Shown piece after piece: positions 27,785-38,668 of a stretch of DNA of 64,000 nucleotides. Each line of letters starts with the position of its first letter. The first letter of the stretch is position 1. The notes under the pieces are model-generated. The model worked only from the letters and a program-made list of their open reading frames with translations, had not been told where the DNA came from and did no database searches. A program made the translations under genes and the position numbers. This DNA comes from Algoriphagus winogradskyi (GTDB taxonomy: Bacteria; Bacteroidota; Bacteroidia; Cytophagales; Cyclobacteriaceae): contig NZ_FXUA01000004.1 in NCBI RefSeq assembly GCF_900182815.1, positions 248,001 to 312,000 of the forward strand, in the 5' to 3' direction.

Positions 27785-28228
27785 ATGAAAACTTGTCAAT
27801 ACGCTTCAATGATCGTTTTATTAATCCTTTTAGGAAACGAAAGTGTACGCGCTCAATCCAAATCAAAAATAATAGGAGTGTGGTTCAATACTGAAAAGAC
27901 AGCTCAGATTGAAATTATGGAAAATGAAAATGAAATGATTGGTAAACTGGTTTGGATCCAACATGAAGAGGGAAATCCGGAACCATTTACTGATATAGTA
28001 AATTCTGACACTAGCCTAAGAAATCGGCCGCTGATGGGACTCACGATTTTGAAGGGCTTAAAATATAAAAATGGAATATGGTCTGAAGGCGAAATATATG
28101 ATCCAGAATCAGGATTGAGCTATACTTGTGAACTACAGCTTAAAAAGAAAGATATTCTTGAAGTCAAAGGATTCTTAGGAGATTCCTGGGTGAGTCGAAC
28201 TGTAGAATGGAATAGAGTAAAAAAATAA
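27785..28228 (+). CDS. DUF2147 exported protein
   Basis: A 147-residue protein with a signal peptide (about 1-23, ending VRAQ). The mature part has the DUF2147 pattern: GVWFNTEKTAQIEI at the start, GLKYKNGIWSEGEIYDPESG in the middle, and LEVKGFLGDSWVSRTVEW at the end. It is a beta-sandwich of unknown function, probably periplasmic. Its stop codon lies inside the terminator stem. Confidence 0.87.
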   Translation: MKTCQYASMIVLLILLGNESVRAQSKSKIIGVWFNTEKTAQIEIMENENEMIGKLVWIQHEEGNPEPFTDIVNSDTSLRNRPLMGLTILKGLKYKNGIWSEGEIYDPESGLSYTCELQLKKKDILEVKGFLGDSWVSRTVEWNRVKK

Positions 28229-28253
28229 GGCAGAGATTTCTTCCTTATTTTTT
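28220..28253. terminator. Bidirectional terminator between DUF2147 and metX
   Basis: An 11-bp perfect stem AAAAAATAAGG / CCTTATTTTTT with a 12-nt loop and T-runs on either strand, between convergent genes. Confidence 0.85.
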
Positions 28254-28272
28254 TTCTAATTACTTAATCCTA

Positions 28273-29328
28273 TTAATTCTTCTGCTGCAGATAAAACGAC
28301 TTCAGAATATAAGAAAGTTGCTCAAATTCAATCAGGAAAGCATCGTGACCAGCTGTTGAGGTGATTTCCTTGTATATACCTTTTTTCACCTTTTGACTGA
28401 TGTATTGTGATTCCTCCGGTAGAAAAAGCAAGTCAGAGTCAACTCCAATTGCCAATACATTAGCTTCAATATTGCCCAGAGCCTGCTCCAAGCCACCACG
28501 ATTTCTCCCCAAATCATGGGAATCCATTGTTTTGCTCAGAGTCCAGTAGGAGAGTGCGTTAAAACGCTTAGCTAACTTTTGACCTTGGTAACGGAGATAT
28601 GAAGAAGCGCGATAATTATCCAATTTATTTTCCGGGTCTGCCTGCTTTGTAGCTAGATCATTCGGATGCCTGTAAGTGAGCATCGCGATAGCCCTTGCCG
28701 TTTCCATCCCTTTTTGTCCCGCTTCTTCATTACATTCACCCCAAGTGCAATCCGATTCTATCGCCATACGTTGGGTTTCATTAAAGCCAATCACCCAAGG
28801 TCTAGATTTGGAGGTAGACGCAAGAATAATTGCATTCTTAAGCTTTCTTCCTAATTCATAAGCCCATTCAAGTCCAACTTGTCCGCCTAAAGACCCGCCG
28901 ATCAGAGTATGAATGGTTTCTATTTTCAAATGAATCCTTAAGCGTTCCAGACCTTGCGCCATGTCCCGCGTGGTCATTTGAGGAAAATCGTAATAATAGG
29001 GTTTACCGGTTTGGGGATTCTCACTGAATGGCTGAGTGGAGCCATAGCAAGATCCTAGAAGATTTGCACAGATGATAAAATGATTTGCAGGATCAAAGAA
29101 TTTATCTTCTCCTATCAAACCATTCCACCATTCTGAAGCATTTGAATCTCCGGTAAGCGCATGAATGACCCAAATCACATTTGATTTATCAGAATTTAAC
29201 TGCCCATAGGTGGTATAGCCAAGATCAAATTCTGGGAGAACTTCTCCTGATTCCAGATGTAGAGGCAAACTAGAATGAAATATTTCCTGGGTCATGGTAA
29301 TCGAAGCGTACTGACTTTTAAGATTCAT
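28273..29328 (-). CDS. metX: Homoserine O-acetyltransferase
   Basis: A 351-residue alpha/beta-hydrolase-fold enzyme acetylating homoserine. The nucleophile Ser146 is in GGSLGGQ, the Asp is around GVDSDLLFLP, and the His is in AGHDAFLIEF. A start at Met12 (29295) is also possible. It lies 8 bp after metY in one operon below the SAM riboswitch. Its product O-acetylhomoserine is the MetY substrate. Confidence 0.94.
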   Translation of the reverse strand: MNLKSQYASITMTQEIFHSSLPLHLESGEVLPEFDLGYTTYGQLNSDKSNVIWVIHALTGDSNASEWWNGLIGEDKFFDPANHFIICANLLGSCYGSTQPFSENPQTGKPYYYDFPQMTTRDMAQGLERLRIHLKIETIHTLIGGSLGGQVGLEWAYELGRKLKNAIILASTSKSRPWVIGFNETQRMAIESDCTWGECNEEAGQKGMETARAIAMLTYRHPNDLATKQADPENKLDNYRASSYLRYQGQKLAKRFNALSYWTLSKTMDSHDLGRNRGGLEQALGNIEANVLAIGVDSDLLFLPEESQYISQKVKKGIYKEITSTAGHDAFLIEFEQLSYILKSFYLQQKN

Positions 29329-29336
29329 TTGTTGGT

Positions 29337-30810
<1,474 letters not shown>

Positions 30811-30916
30811 CTTATAGTTCCAAAAGAGAATAGCTCTTTTGGCAGGAATTGGCACCTTGGACTTTCCAGGTTGCCAGAGGGTCTATGAGCCTGTCTCTCG
30901 CCTCTTCTTTATAAAT
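30811..30916 (-). promoter_or_regulatory. SAM-I (S-box) riboswitch aptamer
   Basis: Read on the minus strand, the element has an AAAGAAGAGGCGAGAGAC opening, GGCTCATAGACC, the invariant GGCAACC, then AAGGTGCCAATTCC, the hallmark core of the S-box. A P4-like hairpin CCAAAAGAG / CTCTTTTGG (30820-30828 with 30834-30842) follows, and the ends TTATA/TATAA close P1. Placement before metY-metX matches the known control of methionine genes by SAM. Confidence 0.9.
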
Positions 30917-31011
30917 CCGAGCACTTAAAAAGTGAAAGGATGATGCAAATAAAGGGTCAGCGATTAAGAAATCAAAATTTTTTCTCTTTCGCTGACCAAA
31001 AAACTTGAAGT

Positions 31012-31659
31012 TTATTTATCTAATTCCTCAGCGTCAAATCTAAAGATTGGATTGATACTGTTAAGATCAGGTTCGATATTGACCAGTTCATTTACCAAAC
31101 CATCTTTTAGACCATAGGCCCATCCATGGATTGTTGGTGCATTTCTTGATTTCCAAGCTTTCTGAATAGTAGATGTTTTGATTAAATCTTGGCATTGTTC
31201 GATCACATTCAACTCTACTAATTTATTCACTTTATCCTCATGCACTTCAATAGCATCGATCTCCTTCTGGTAAGTTTTATAAACTTCCTTGATATTTAGT
31301 AGCCATTTGTTGATAATTCCATAGCTCTTATTCCCTAATGCGGCGTCAATTCCACCACAACCATAATGGCCACAAACAATAATGTGCTCTACTTTGAGAA
31401 CTACAACTGCGTATTCCAATACACTAAGTAGGTTAACATCCGTATGAACAACCATATTTGCGATGTTGCGGTGTACAAAGATCTCACCTGGGTCTGTACC
31501 TGTAATTTGATTAGCTGGAACTCGACTATCAGAACATCCAATCCAAAGGAATTTAGGCGATTGCTGCTTTTCTAGTCTTCCAAAAAAATTCGCATCAGCC
31601 AACTTCTGATCTGCTGACCATGCCTTATTTTGTATCAAGAGTTTTTCGTACGGGTTCAT
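31012..31659 (-). CDS. Beta-class carbonic anhydrase
   Basis: A 215-residue zinc enzyme interconverting CO2 and bicarbonate in the cytoplasm. Zinc ligands and the active-site dyad are Cys42-x-Asp44-x-Arg46 (GCSDSRVP) and His98-x-x-Cys101 (GHYGCGG). It overlaps the upstream SulP transporter by 4 nt (ATGA), so the two are translated together. This implies that transported bicarbonate is the common substrate. Confidence 0.95.
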   Translation of the reverse strand: MNPYEKLLIQNKAWSADQKLADANFFGRLEKQQSPKFLWIGCSDSRVPANQITGTDPGEIFVHRNIANMVVHTDVNLLSVLEYAVVVLKVEHIIVCGHYGCGGIDAALGNKSYGIINKWLLNIKEVYKTYQKEIDAIEVHEDKVNKLVELNVIEQCQDLIKTSTIQKAWKSRNAPTIHGWAYGLKDGLVNELVNIEPDLNSINPIFRFDAEELDK

Positions 31660-33197
31660 ATTGTTTCGTGAATTTTATATTGATATCCTTCTATCGTTAC
31701 ACTTATGTTTTTGTCTGGACATGAGGCAATGAAGTCATTTAAAACTTCCTGTATGTCGTGGTCTATAAATTGTGATTTTTGAGCATTGATAATCAGTTTG
31801 GAGCCAGAAGGGATTCTTTCCAATAACTTCATCAATAATGCTTTATTCAAAAATGACACGTCTTTTTGAAGCTTTAGTAAATAGTTACCATTCAACTCGG
31901 TCAAGGTTACAGCGCGAATGAAATTTGTCTTCACTACGAAAAACAACCCAAAGACCATCCCTATACCAATTCCCACCAAAAGGTCAGTAAATAGAATAGC
32001 AACGACAGTTACGATAAATGGAATAAATTGATCCAAGCCATTTCTATAGATATTTATAAATATAGCTGGCTTGGCGAGTTTGTATCCTACGACAAATAAG
32101 ACAGCTGCCAAACAGCTCAGCGGGATCAAATTTAAAGTTGTAGGTATGGCTAATACTAAAATCATTAACAATACACCATGCAAGATTGCAGATAACTTGG
32201 TTTTTGCTCCAGTAGCGATGTTAGCTGAACTCCTTACAATTACTGCAGTGATTGGTAAACCTCCAATTAATCCCGAAACAGTGTTTCCGACACCCTGTGC
32301 AAATAATTCTTGGCTAGGCGGACTGGTTCTTTTCATTGGATCAAGCTTATCAGCAGCATCTATACTGAGGAGAGTTTCAAGGCTTCCTATTATTGCAATG
32401 GTCAAAGCCACTATCCAAAAGGTGCTTTCGCCTATCATTGAGAAATCAGGAAATGTAAGCAAATTACCTATTTCTCCTAAATCGTTTAACACAGGAATAC
32501 TCACTAAATGCTCTCCGCCTAATTGCCATTCAGGCTTCCAAATGCCATACAAATAATTTATTATTATTCCGGAGATAACTGCCCATAATGCTCCAGGAAC
32601 AATGCCGAAAATTTTATGATTTTTAAGTTTTGGTTTCTCGAAAGCAATTAAAATTGCTAAACCTACTAATACAATAGGGATAGCTCCGAAGCTACTGTAT
32701 TTGAAAGCATACCAAATCTCAGAAAATGTATTGTGATCATCTGCTTGTAAAAACGCTTGATCTCCCATCAAATCCACATCGTAGCCAAGAGCATGCGGGA
32801 TCTGCTTTAAAATCAAAATTAAACCTATTGCAGTAAGCATTCCTTTGATTACAGAGTGTGGAAAGTAATAGCCAATTACCCCAGCTTTTGCTAGTCCTAG
32901 TCCAACCTGAATTAATCCTGCTATTACGAGTGTGCCAAGAAAGAGTGGTAGGCTACCCATGCTGTTGATAGAATCAAGTACGATTACTGTCAATCCTGCG
33001 GCAGGGCCACTCACGCTTACATTAGAACCAGAAAGACTCCCTATCACTATTCCCCCGACTATGCCAGCAATTAGACCTGACATTGGTGGAGCACCACTTG
33101 CAACAGCAATCCCCAAACAAAGTGGCAAAGCGACCAAGAAAACCACTAAACTGGCTTTCAAATCATATTTGAGATTACTACCAAAAAGGTTATTCAT
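31656..33197 (-). CDS. SulP family anion (probably bicarbonate) transporter
   Basis: A 513-residue protein with about 14 membrane segments and a C-terminal STAS domain (about 435-510). SulP marks include a GLIAGIVGGIVIGSLSGSNVSVSGPAAGL region early on. In the STAS domain the Ser commonly phosphorylated in anti-sigma antagonists is not evident (FIDHDIQ). SulP proteins carry sulfate, chloride or bicarbonate; coupling to carbonic anhydrase favours bicarbonate, but sulfate is not excluded. Confidence 0.9.
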   Translation of the reverse strand: MNNLFGSNLKYDLKASLVVFLVALPLCLGIAVASGAPPMSGLIAGIVGGIVIGSLSGSNVSVSGPAAGLTVIVLDSINSMGSLPLFLGTLVIAGLIQVGLGLAKAGVIGYYFPHSVIKGMLTAIGLILILKQIPHALGYDVDLMGDQAFLQADDHNTFSEIWYAFKYSSFGAIPIVLVGLAILIAFEKPKLKNHKIFGIVPGALWAVISGIIINYLYGIWKPEWQLGGEHLVSIPVLNDLGEIGNLLTFPDFSMIGESTFWIVALTIAIIGSLETLLSIDAADKLDPMKRTSPPSQELFAQGVGNTVSGLIGGLPITAVIVRSSANIATGAKTKLSAILHGVLLMILVLAIPTTLNLIPLSCLAAVLFVVGYKLAKPAIFINIYRNGLDQFIPFIVTVVAILFTDLLVGIGIGMVFGLFFVVKTNFIRAVTLTELNGNYLLKLQKDVSFLNKALLMKLLERIPSGSKLIINAQKSQFIDHDIQEVLNDFIASCPDKNISVTIEGYQYKIHETI

Positions 33198-33307
33198 TTT
33201 ATAGGGTTTGTGGGTATCTGGAAAAAGAATTTTGTTCTATACTTCGCCTAAAAATAAATTATTGTATCGATTCATTCTAATTTATCATATAAAAACTGTC
33301 AAAAGAC

Positions 33308-34642
33308 TTATTTTAAAAGATTTTCGATGGTTTGCTGAACGGAATTGAAATTGAACTGTTCCACTGCCATTTTCATTTTTGTCTCGATTTCTTGAAGGTT
33401 CAAATTTCCAATACTTCCTTCATGAGAGTGATTCAACTTGGTTTGGTCTGGGGCAAAATTATCTGATTCTATATCCAAGCCCACTTGCTTGTAAGCGTCT
33501 CTAAAAGGCATTCCTTTCAACACCAAATCATTAACTACTTCTACTGAGAATAGATGTTTATAAAAAGGATCTGCAAGAATGTTCTCTTTAATTTGAATAG
33601 ATTTGAGCATAAAGGTTGTCATACCCAGGCAGGCTTTAAGGCTTTCCAAAGCAGGAAATATTTCTTCTTTGAGCAATTGTAAATCTCTGTGATACCCTGT
33701 AGTAGTATTTGTAAGTATCATCGAGACAGCATTTGGAACTGACTGAATCTGATTCGTTTTTGCCCGTATCAACTCAAAAACATCAGGATTCTTTTTATGA
33801 GGCATGATACTACTACCAGTAGTCAAATCATCCGGGAATTTTATGAAGGCAAAATGCTGATTCATGAAAATACATACATCAGAAGCCATTCTATTCAGTG
33901 TGCCAGCCATTCCAGCCATTGCAAAAGACAATGTGCGCTCAGTTTTTCCTCTACTATTTTGGGCATTGAGCACGTTGTGGTGAAGATCAGCAAACCCTAA
34001 CAGTTTCGTTGTCATTGTTCTATTCAATGGAAAACTGGAACCATATCCTGCGGCAGAACCCAGCGGGTTTTTATTAGCCAGATCAAAAGCAGCTTTCAGC
34101 AAACCCAAATCTTCTGATAAGCCTTCGGCAAAAGAACTAAACCAAAGTCCGAAAGAGGAAGGCATCGCAAGTTGCGTATGAGTATAACCTGGCATCAGAT
34201 CGCGCTTATGCTTTTCCGCTAGCTTTATCAATAAATCAAAAAGCTCAATACTTTCTTCCACTACTCCTTGGATAGCTGCCCGGTAATAGAGTTTTAGATC
34301 TACAAGAACCTGATCATTTCGGCTTCTTCCACTATGAAGTTTCTTACCAACATCTCCAAAACGTTCAGTAAGTAGAAATTCCACCTGAGAATGAACATCT
34401 TCTACACCTGGTGCTATTTCAAACTGACCTTTTTCAATTTCGAAGTATATGTCTTTAAGTCCACGCTGCAGAATTTCATTTTCCTCAGTGGTCAAAAGAC
34501 CAATCGTAGACAGCATCTCAGCATGAGCCATAGATCCAAGAACATCAAAAGGTGCCAAAAGTATATCAAATTCAGGATCGCGGCCAATAGTGAAGGATTC
34601 CACTTCCTTTTTGCTTCCTGTTTCTTTTTGCCAAAGTTTCAT
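33308..34642 (-). CDS. argH: Argininosuccinate lyase
   Basis: A 444-residue enzyme splitting argininosuccinate into arginine and fumarate. The family signature GSSIMPHKKNP (276-286) and an early HSGRSRNDQ (103-111) are present. It is the last gene of the arginine operon and starts 2 bp after the M20 deacylase gene. Confidence 0.95.
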   Translation of the reverse strand: MKLWQKETGSKKEVESFTIGRDPEFDILLAPFDVLGSMAHAEMLSTIGLLTTEENEILQRGLKDIYFEIEKGQFEIAPGVEDVHSQVEFLLTERFGDVGKKLHSGRSRNDQVLVDLKLYYRAAIQGVVEESIELFDLLIKLAEKHKRDLMPGYTHTQLAMPSSFGLWFSSFAEGLSEDLGLLKAAFDLANKNPLGSAAGYGSSFPLNRTMTTKLLGFADLHHNVLNAQNSRGKTERTLSFAMAGMAGTLNRMASDVCIFMNQHFAFIKFPDDLTTGSSIMPHKKNPDVFELIRAKTNQIQSVPNAVSMILTNTTTGYHRDLQLLKEEIFPALESLKACLGMTTFMLKSIQIKENILADPFYKHLFSVEVVNDLVLKGMPFRDAYKQVGLDIESDNFAPDQTKLNHSHEGSIGNLNLQEIETKMKMAVEQFNFNSVQQTIENLLK

Positions 34643-34644
34643 TT

Positions 34645-35715
34645 CTAATTAGTTTGAGTAAGCTTAAGAGCATAGCTTTCAAGAATCTTGATATAGCCTT
34701 CTATGCCTTCTTGAATTTCGTTCAAATAAATATATTCATCTGCAGAATGTGACCTAGCTGAATCACCAGGGCCGATTTTGACAGATGGGTAGGGGATCAA
34801 AGCCTGGTCCGAAAGAGTAGGACTTCCGTAGGTTTTGAGACTAAGTTCCTCGCCAACTTTCAAAATCAAATGACCTTCCGGTACATGAGAAGACTGGAGT
34901 CTGAGAGATCGTGGAGTAAGTTCAGCATTAAGCGATGCTTTTAATTCCTCGAGTGCTTCTTCCAAAGAATAAGCATCAGTCACTCGAACATCCAATACAA
35001 ATTCGCAAAGATCAGGAACTACATTGTGCTGCTGCCCAGAATGAATAACCGTGGCAGATACTTTTGTCTTACCCAGAAACTGGGAAACCTTTTCAAATTC
35101 AAAATCTTTGATCTTTTGCAAATCATCCAATGCCAAATAAATAGCATTTACCCCTTCTTCTCTAGCGGCATGACCTGCTTTCCCATAGACTTTTGCATCA
35201 ATTACCATTAGGCCTTTTTCTGCAACTGCCATATCCATCAAGGTAGGTTCTCCTACGATTGCCAATTCACAGGGTGGAAGTTGATCAATCACTGCAGCAA
35301 TTCCATTTTTACCAGAAATTTCCTCCTCAGCGGAAGCGATCATGATTAGGTTAAATGGAAGCTCTTTCCCATAGAAATGCGAAAAAGCTGCAATTAAGCT
35401 AACCAAAGGGCCTCCTGCATCATTACTTCCAAGACCGTAAAGTTTACCATCTTCAATAATTGCCAGAAAGGGATCCTTAGTATAGCCTGCGTTTGGTTTT
35501 ACGGTGTCGTGATGGGAATTCAGCCAGATCGTAGGCTTATTTTTATCAAACGTATTGGCAAAAGCCCAGATGTTATTTCCAGATTTGTGAACTTCAATAT
35601 CTCTAACTGTGAAAAATTCTTCGATAACTTCAGCAGTGGAGCTTTCTTCCTTCGAATAGGATGGAATCTCTATTAATCGAGTAAGAAGTTCAACTGCACT
35701 ATCGTATAATTCCAT
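34645..35715 (-). CDS. M20 family N-acylornithine/N-acylcitrulline deacylase
   Basis: A 356-residue zinc hydrolase. Metal and catalytic blocks are HHDTVKP (68-74), GSNDAGGPL, and the Glu pair in SAEEEISG. In the argE position, in this phylum it removes the acyl group from acylcitrulline, because carbamoylation happens on the acylated substrate. Val97 in ArgF' suggests the acyl group is succinyl. The gene lies between argB and argH. Confidence 0.88.
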   Translation of the reverse strand: MELYDSAVELLTRLIEIPSYSKEESSTAEVIEEFFTVRDIEVHKSGNNIWAFANTFDKNKPTIWLNSHHDTVKPNAGYTKDPFLAIIEDGKLYGLGSNDAGGPLVSLIAAFSHFYGKELPFNLIMIASAEEEISGKNGIAAVIDQLPPCELAIVGEPTLMDMAVAEKGLMVIDAKVYGKAGHAAREEGVNAIYLALDDLQKIKDFEFEKVSQFLGKTKVSATVIHSGQQHNVVPDLCEFVLDVRVTDAYSLEEALEELKASLNAELTPRSLRLQSSHVPEGHLILKVGEELSLKTYGSPTLSDQALIPYPSVKIGPGDSARSHSADEYIYLNEIQEGIEGYIKILESYALKLTQTN

Positions 35716-35733
35716 TCTTACCTAAGATTTTTA

Positions 35734-36534
35734 TTAATAAAGATCATAACGACTTCTCTCGATAGTCGTCCCCGAAAGTTTACCCTTAGCAGCCAAATGC
35801 AAGTTTTCAGCTTTCCCGATCCAAACATGATTTACACCTTTTTGTAAGGCTTCAAAAGCATTATCCAATTTTGGGATCATACCTGAGTGAATCACATTTT
35901 CCTTGCGTAGTTCCTCGTAAATATCCTCATTAATAAGCGGAATGATAGAGTTTTCATTTTTCTCGTCAATCAAAACTCCGCTTTTATTGAAGCAGAAATA
36001 CAAATTGACCTGATGTTCTTTTGCCAAGCTGGTGGCTAGAGCAGAGGCGATGCTATCTGCATTGGTGTTGAGCAATTGGCCTTTTGCATCATGGGTGATT
36101 GCATTTACTACAGGAAGCAAATCTCCTGAAAGTAAATGATCAATCAACTTGGTATTAACTTCCTGTATATCACCTACAAATCCATAGTCAATCCCTTTAA
36201 CTGGGCGTTTGATAGATCGGATAATATTACCGTCAGCTCCGCACATTCCAATAGCATTTACCTTGAGCGCCTGAAGTTTAGCGACAATATTTTTGTTGAT
36301 TAGACCCGCGTAAACCATCGTCACTACATCCAAGGTTTCCTGATCAGTAATCCTTCTTCCGTCTACCATTTCAGGCATTACACCCAGAGATTCTCCAAAT
36401 CGAGATGCCATAACTCCGCCTCCATGAACCAATATTTTGTGTCCTGGAAACTTGGCAAAAAGGGCTAAAAATTCATCTAGTTTTTCAGGAAAGTCGATGA
36501 CATTACCTCCGATTTTAATAATACTTATTTTCAT
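35734..36534 (-). CDS. argB: N-acylglutamate kinase
   Basis: A 266-residue amino-acid-kinase fold protein phosphorylating N-acylglutamate. It has KIGGNVIDFP at the N-terminus, LVHGGGVMASRF, and NTNADSIASALA near the nucleotide site. It sits mid-operon, with 18 bp to the deacylase and 13 bp from argF'. Whether the substrate is acetyl- or succinyl-glutamate is not readable here. Confidence 0.92.
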   Translation of the reverse strand: MKISIIKIGGNVIDFPEKLDEFLALFAKFPGHKILVHGGGVMASRFGESLGVMPEMVDGRRITDQETLDVVTMVYAGLINKNIVAKLQALKVNAIGMCGADGNIIRSIKRPVKGIDYGFVGDIQEVNTKLIDHLLSGDLLPVVNAITHDAKGQLLNTNADSIASALATSLAKEHQVNLYFCFNKSGVLIDEKNENSIIPLINEDIYEELRKENVIHSGMIPKLDNAFEALQKGVNHVWIGKAENLHLAAKGKLSGTTIERSRYDLY

Positions 36535-36547
36535 TGGGTGTAAGTCT

Positions 36548-37519
36548 TTATTTGTTTCCTAGCAGATGGCTAATTACCGCCTGAGCGGCGAAAATTCTGT
36601 TTTTTGCTTGCTGTTGAACCAAAGATCGAGGACCATCAAGAATTTCATCGGACAGTTCAAGATTTCTTCTCACAGGGAGGCAATGCATTACTTTAGCATT
36701 TTTGGCATTTTCAAAGTGATTTTCGGTAAGCATCCAAGAAGCATCTGTGGACAGAATCTTACCATAATCATTAAAAGAGGACCAATTTTTAACATACACA
36801 AAATCAGCGTCTTCTAAAGCTTTACTTTGATTATATTCTATAGTTGCGCCTTTGGTGAAAGCTTCATCCAATTCATATCCAACAGGATGAGTAATGGTCA
36901 AATCATGATCCATGCCGAGCGTCCATTCTGCAAAGGAATTTGCTACTGCATGAGGAATTGCTTTGATGTGTGGGCCCCAAGTCAAAACAACCTTTGGTTT
37001 GGTTTTTTTAGACCAATTTTCTCTGATCGTAATCTGATCAGCCAAACTTTGAAGAGGGTGACGAGTGGCTGATTCAAGACTTACTACAGGAACTCCAGAA
37101 TACTTCACAAACTGAGAAAAGGTGAAATCACTCATGTCTTCCTCTTTATTTGTCAAAGAAGGGAAAGCACGAATAGCCAAGATATCAAAATAGGAGCCTA
37201 AAACTGCTGCTGCATCCTTAATATGCTCCACAGTGCCGCGATTCATTACTGCACCTTCCTGCATCTCCAATGCCCAACCTTCCTTATCCATATTTAACAC
37301 AATAGGCTCCATTCCCAAGTTAATAGCTGCTAACTGCGTGGATACACGCGTTCTCAGGGATGGATTTAAGAAAATACATCCTATGCGTTTTCCTTCACCT
37401 TTCGCCTTATCAAGGGCTGGGTTTGCCTTATATGCTAAAGCTTGTTCAATTAATTGGTTTCCTAATTCGAAGGATTCAAATTTTGTAAAGTGCTGTAGTG
37501 GCTGGATAATATTGGCCAT
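36548..37519 (-). CDS. argF': N-acylornithine carbamoyltransferase, probably N-succinylornithine type
   Basis: A 323-residue transcarbamylase. The carbamoyl-phosphate motif is PSLRTR (53-58); the C-terminal HCLPVRRN is present. In the specificity loop (NRGTVEHI, 93-100), Val97 aligns with Glu92 of Xanthomonas acetylornithine and Pro90 of Bacteroides succinylornithine transcarbamylase. Published mutants at that position, including Val, changed the acetyl enzyme into a succinyl enzyme. So N-succinylornithine is the predicted substrate. It follows argD by 3 bp. Confidence 0.9.
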   Translation of the reverse strand: MANIIQPLQHFTKFESFELGNQLIEQALAYKANPALDKAKGEGKRIGCIFLNPSLRTRVSTQLAAINLGMEPIVLNMDKEGWALEMQEGAVMNRGTVEHIKDAAAVLGSYFDILAIRAFPSLTNKEEDMSDFTFSQFVKYSGVPVVSLESATRHPLQSLADQITIRENWSKKTKPKVVLTWGPHIKAIPHAVANSFAEWTLGMDHDLTITHPVGYELDEAFTKGATIEYNQSKALEDADFVYVKNWSSFNDYGKILSTDASWMLTENHFENAKNAKVMHCLPVRRNLELSDEILDGPRSLVQQQAKNRIFAAQAVISHLLGNK

Positions 37520-37522
37520 TAG

Positions 37523-38668
37523 TTAACTGGTAGGGGATTGACTTAAGATTTCTTTTAATGCGGATATAAACGAATTTAATTGATTCCACTCGATATTTAA
37601 AGGAGGCAGGAGTCTTATCGTATTCTTTCCTGCGGCACTTCCTGTGAACATGTGGTATTTCTTCACTAATTCAGATCGTACCGGTCCCGCTTCACGGTCA
37701 AGATCGATACCGATCATCAAGCCTGTGCCGCGAATAGCAGTGATTCCAGGGATTCCTTTCAATTCGGTTAAAAGCTTTTCACCAAGCGTTGTGGCATTTT
37801 CGAGAAGGTTTTCTTTTTCAATAACTTCCACTACTGCTAGGCCAGCTGCACATGCGAGATGATTGCCTCCAAAAGTAGTCCCGAGAAGTCCGTAAGAGGC
37901 TTTGAACTCAGGAGAGATCAAGATTCCACCAAGAGGAAATCCATTCCCCATTCCTTTTGCCATGCTAATGATATCGGGAATTATTCCATCTACTAATTGA
38001 TGTGCAAAGAATTTTCCTGTACGACAAAATCCTGACTGAACTTCGTCCAAAATCAATTTTGCCTCATATTTTTTGGCAAGTGAAGCTAAGCCCTGAAGAA
38101 ATTCTGCATTTGGAACTTGAATTCCATTTACACCTTGTATGCCTTCGATGATTATCCCAGCTATTTCATTTGATTTCAAAGCCTCTTCTACAGCCTCTAA
38201 ATCTTCCCAAGGAAGGATATGAAAATCCTCACGTGCATTACAAGGAGCAACGATTTTAGGATTATCTGTTAAAGCTACAGCACCAGATGTTCTTCCGTGA
38301 AAACTTCCAGAAAATGCTATAAAGCCAGATTTTCCAGTTGCAAACGATGCGAGCTTAATTGCATTCTCGTTTGCTTCAGCGCCGGCATTACAAAGGAAAA
38401 GCTCATACTCAGGATAACCTGAAAGCACACCCAATTTTTCAGCATATTCCTTTTGAATTGGAATCTGCACTGAGTTTGAATAAAAAGCGATTTGATCCAA
38501 CTGATCTTTAATACGCTGCACGTAGTGTGGATGTGTGTGACCAATGGAAATCACGGCGTGACCTCCATAGAGATCTATATATTCTTGTCCTTTTTCGTCC
38601 CAAAGTTTTGCTCCATCAGCCTTTGCTATGGTCACCGGGATCAGGGGATATACATCGAATAATTTCAT
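37523..38668 (-). CDS. argD: N-acylornithine aminotransferase
   Basis: A 381-residue class III aminotransferase. The PLP-binding Lys238 is in SMAKGMGNGFPLG, and LILDEVQSGFCRTGKF carries the cofactor Asp. It makes N-acylornithine from the semialdehyde with glutamate as donor. It is separated from argC by 157 bp of repeat-like DNA, longer than other gaps in the operon. Confidence 0.93.
   Translation of the reverse strand: MKLFDVYPLIPVTIAKADGAKLWDEKGQEYIDLYGGHAVISIGHTHPHYVQRIKDQLDQIAFYSNSVQIPIQKEYAEKLGVLSGYPEYELFLCNAGAEANENAIKLASFATGKSGFIAFSGSFHGRTSGAVALTDNPKIVAPCNAREDFHILPWEDLEAVEEALKSNEIAGIIIEGIQGVNGIQVPNAEFLQGLASLAKKYEAKLILDEVQSGFCRTGKFFAHQLVDGIIPDIISMAKGMGNGFPLGGILISPEFKASYGLLGTTFGGNHLACAAGLAVVEVIEKENLLENATTLGEKLLTELKGIPGITAIRGTGLMIGIDLDREAGPVRSELVKKYHMFTGSAAGKNTIRLLPPLNIEWNQLNSFISALKEILSQSPTS

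Noticed and set aside
32071-32556. A 161-residue plus-strand open frame opposite the SulP gene
   Set aside because: It is the complement of a well-conserved membrane protein and has no family resemblance; a shadow frame.
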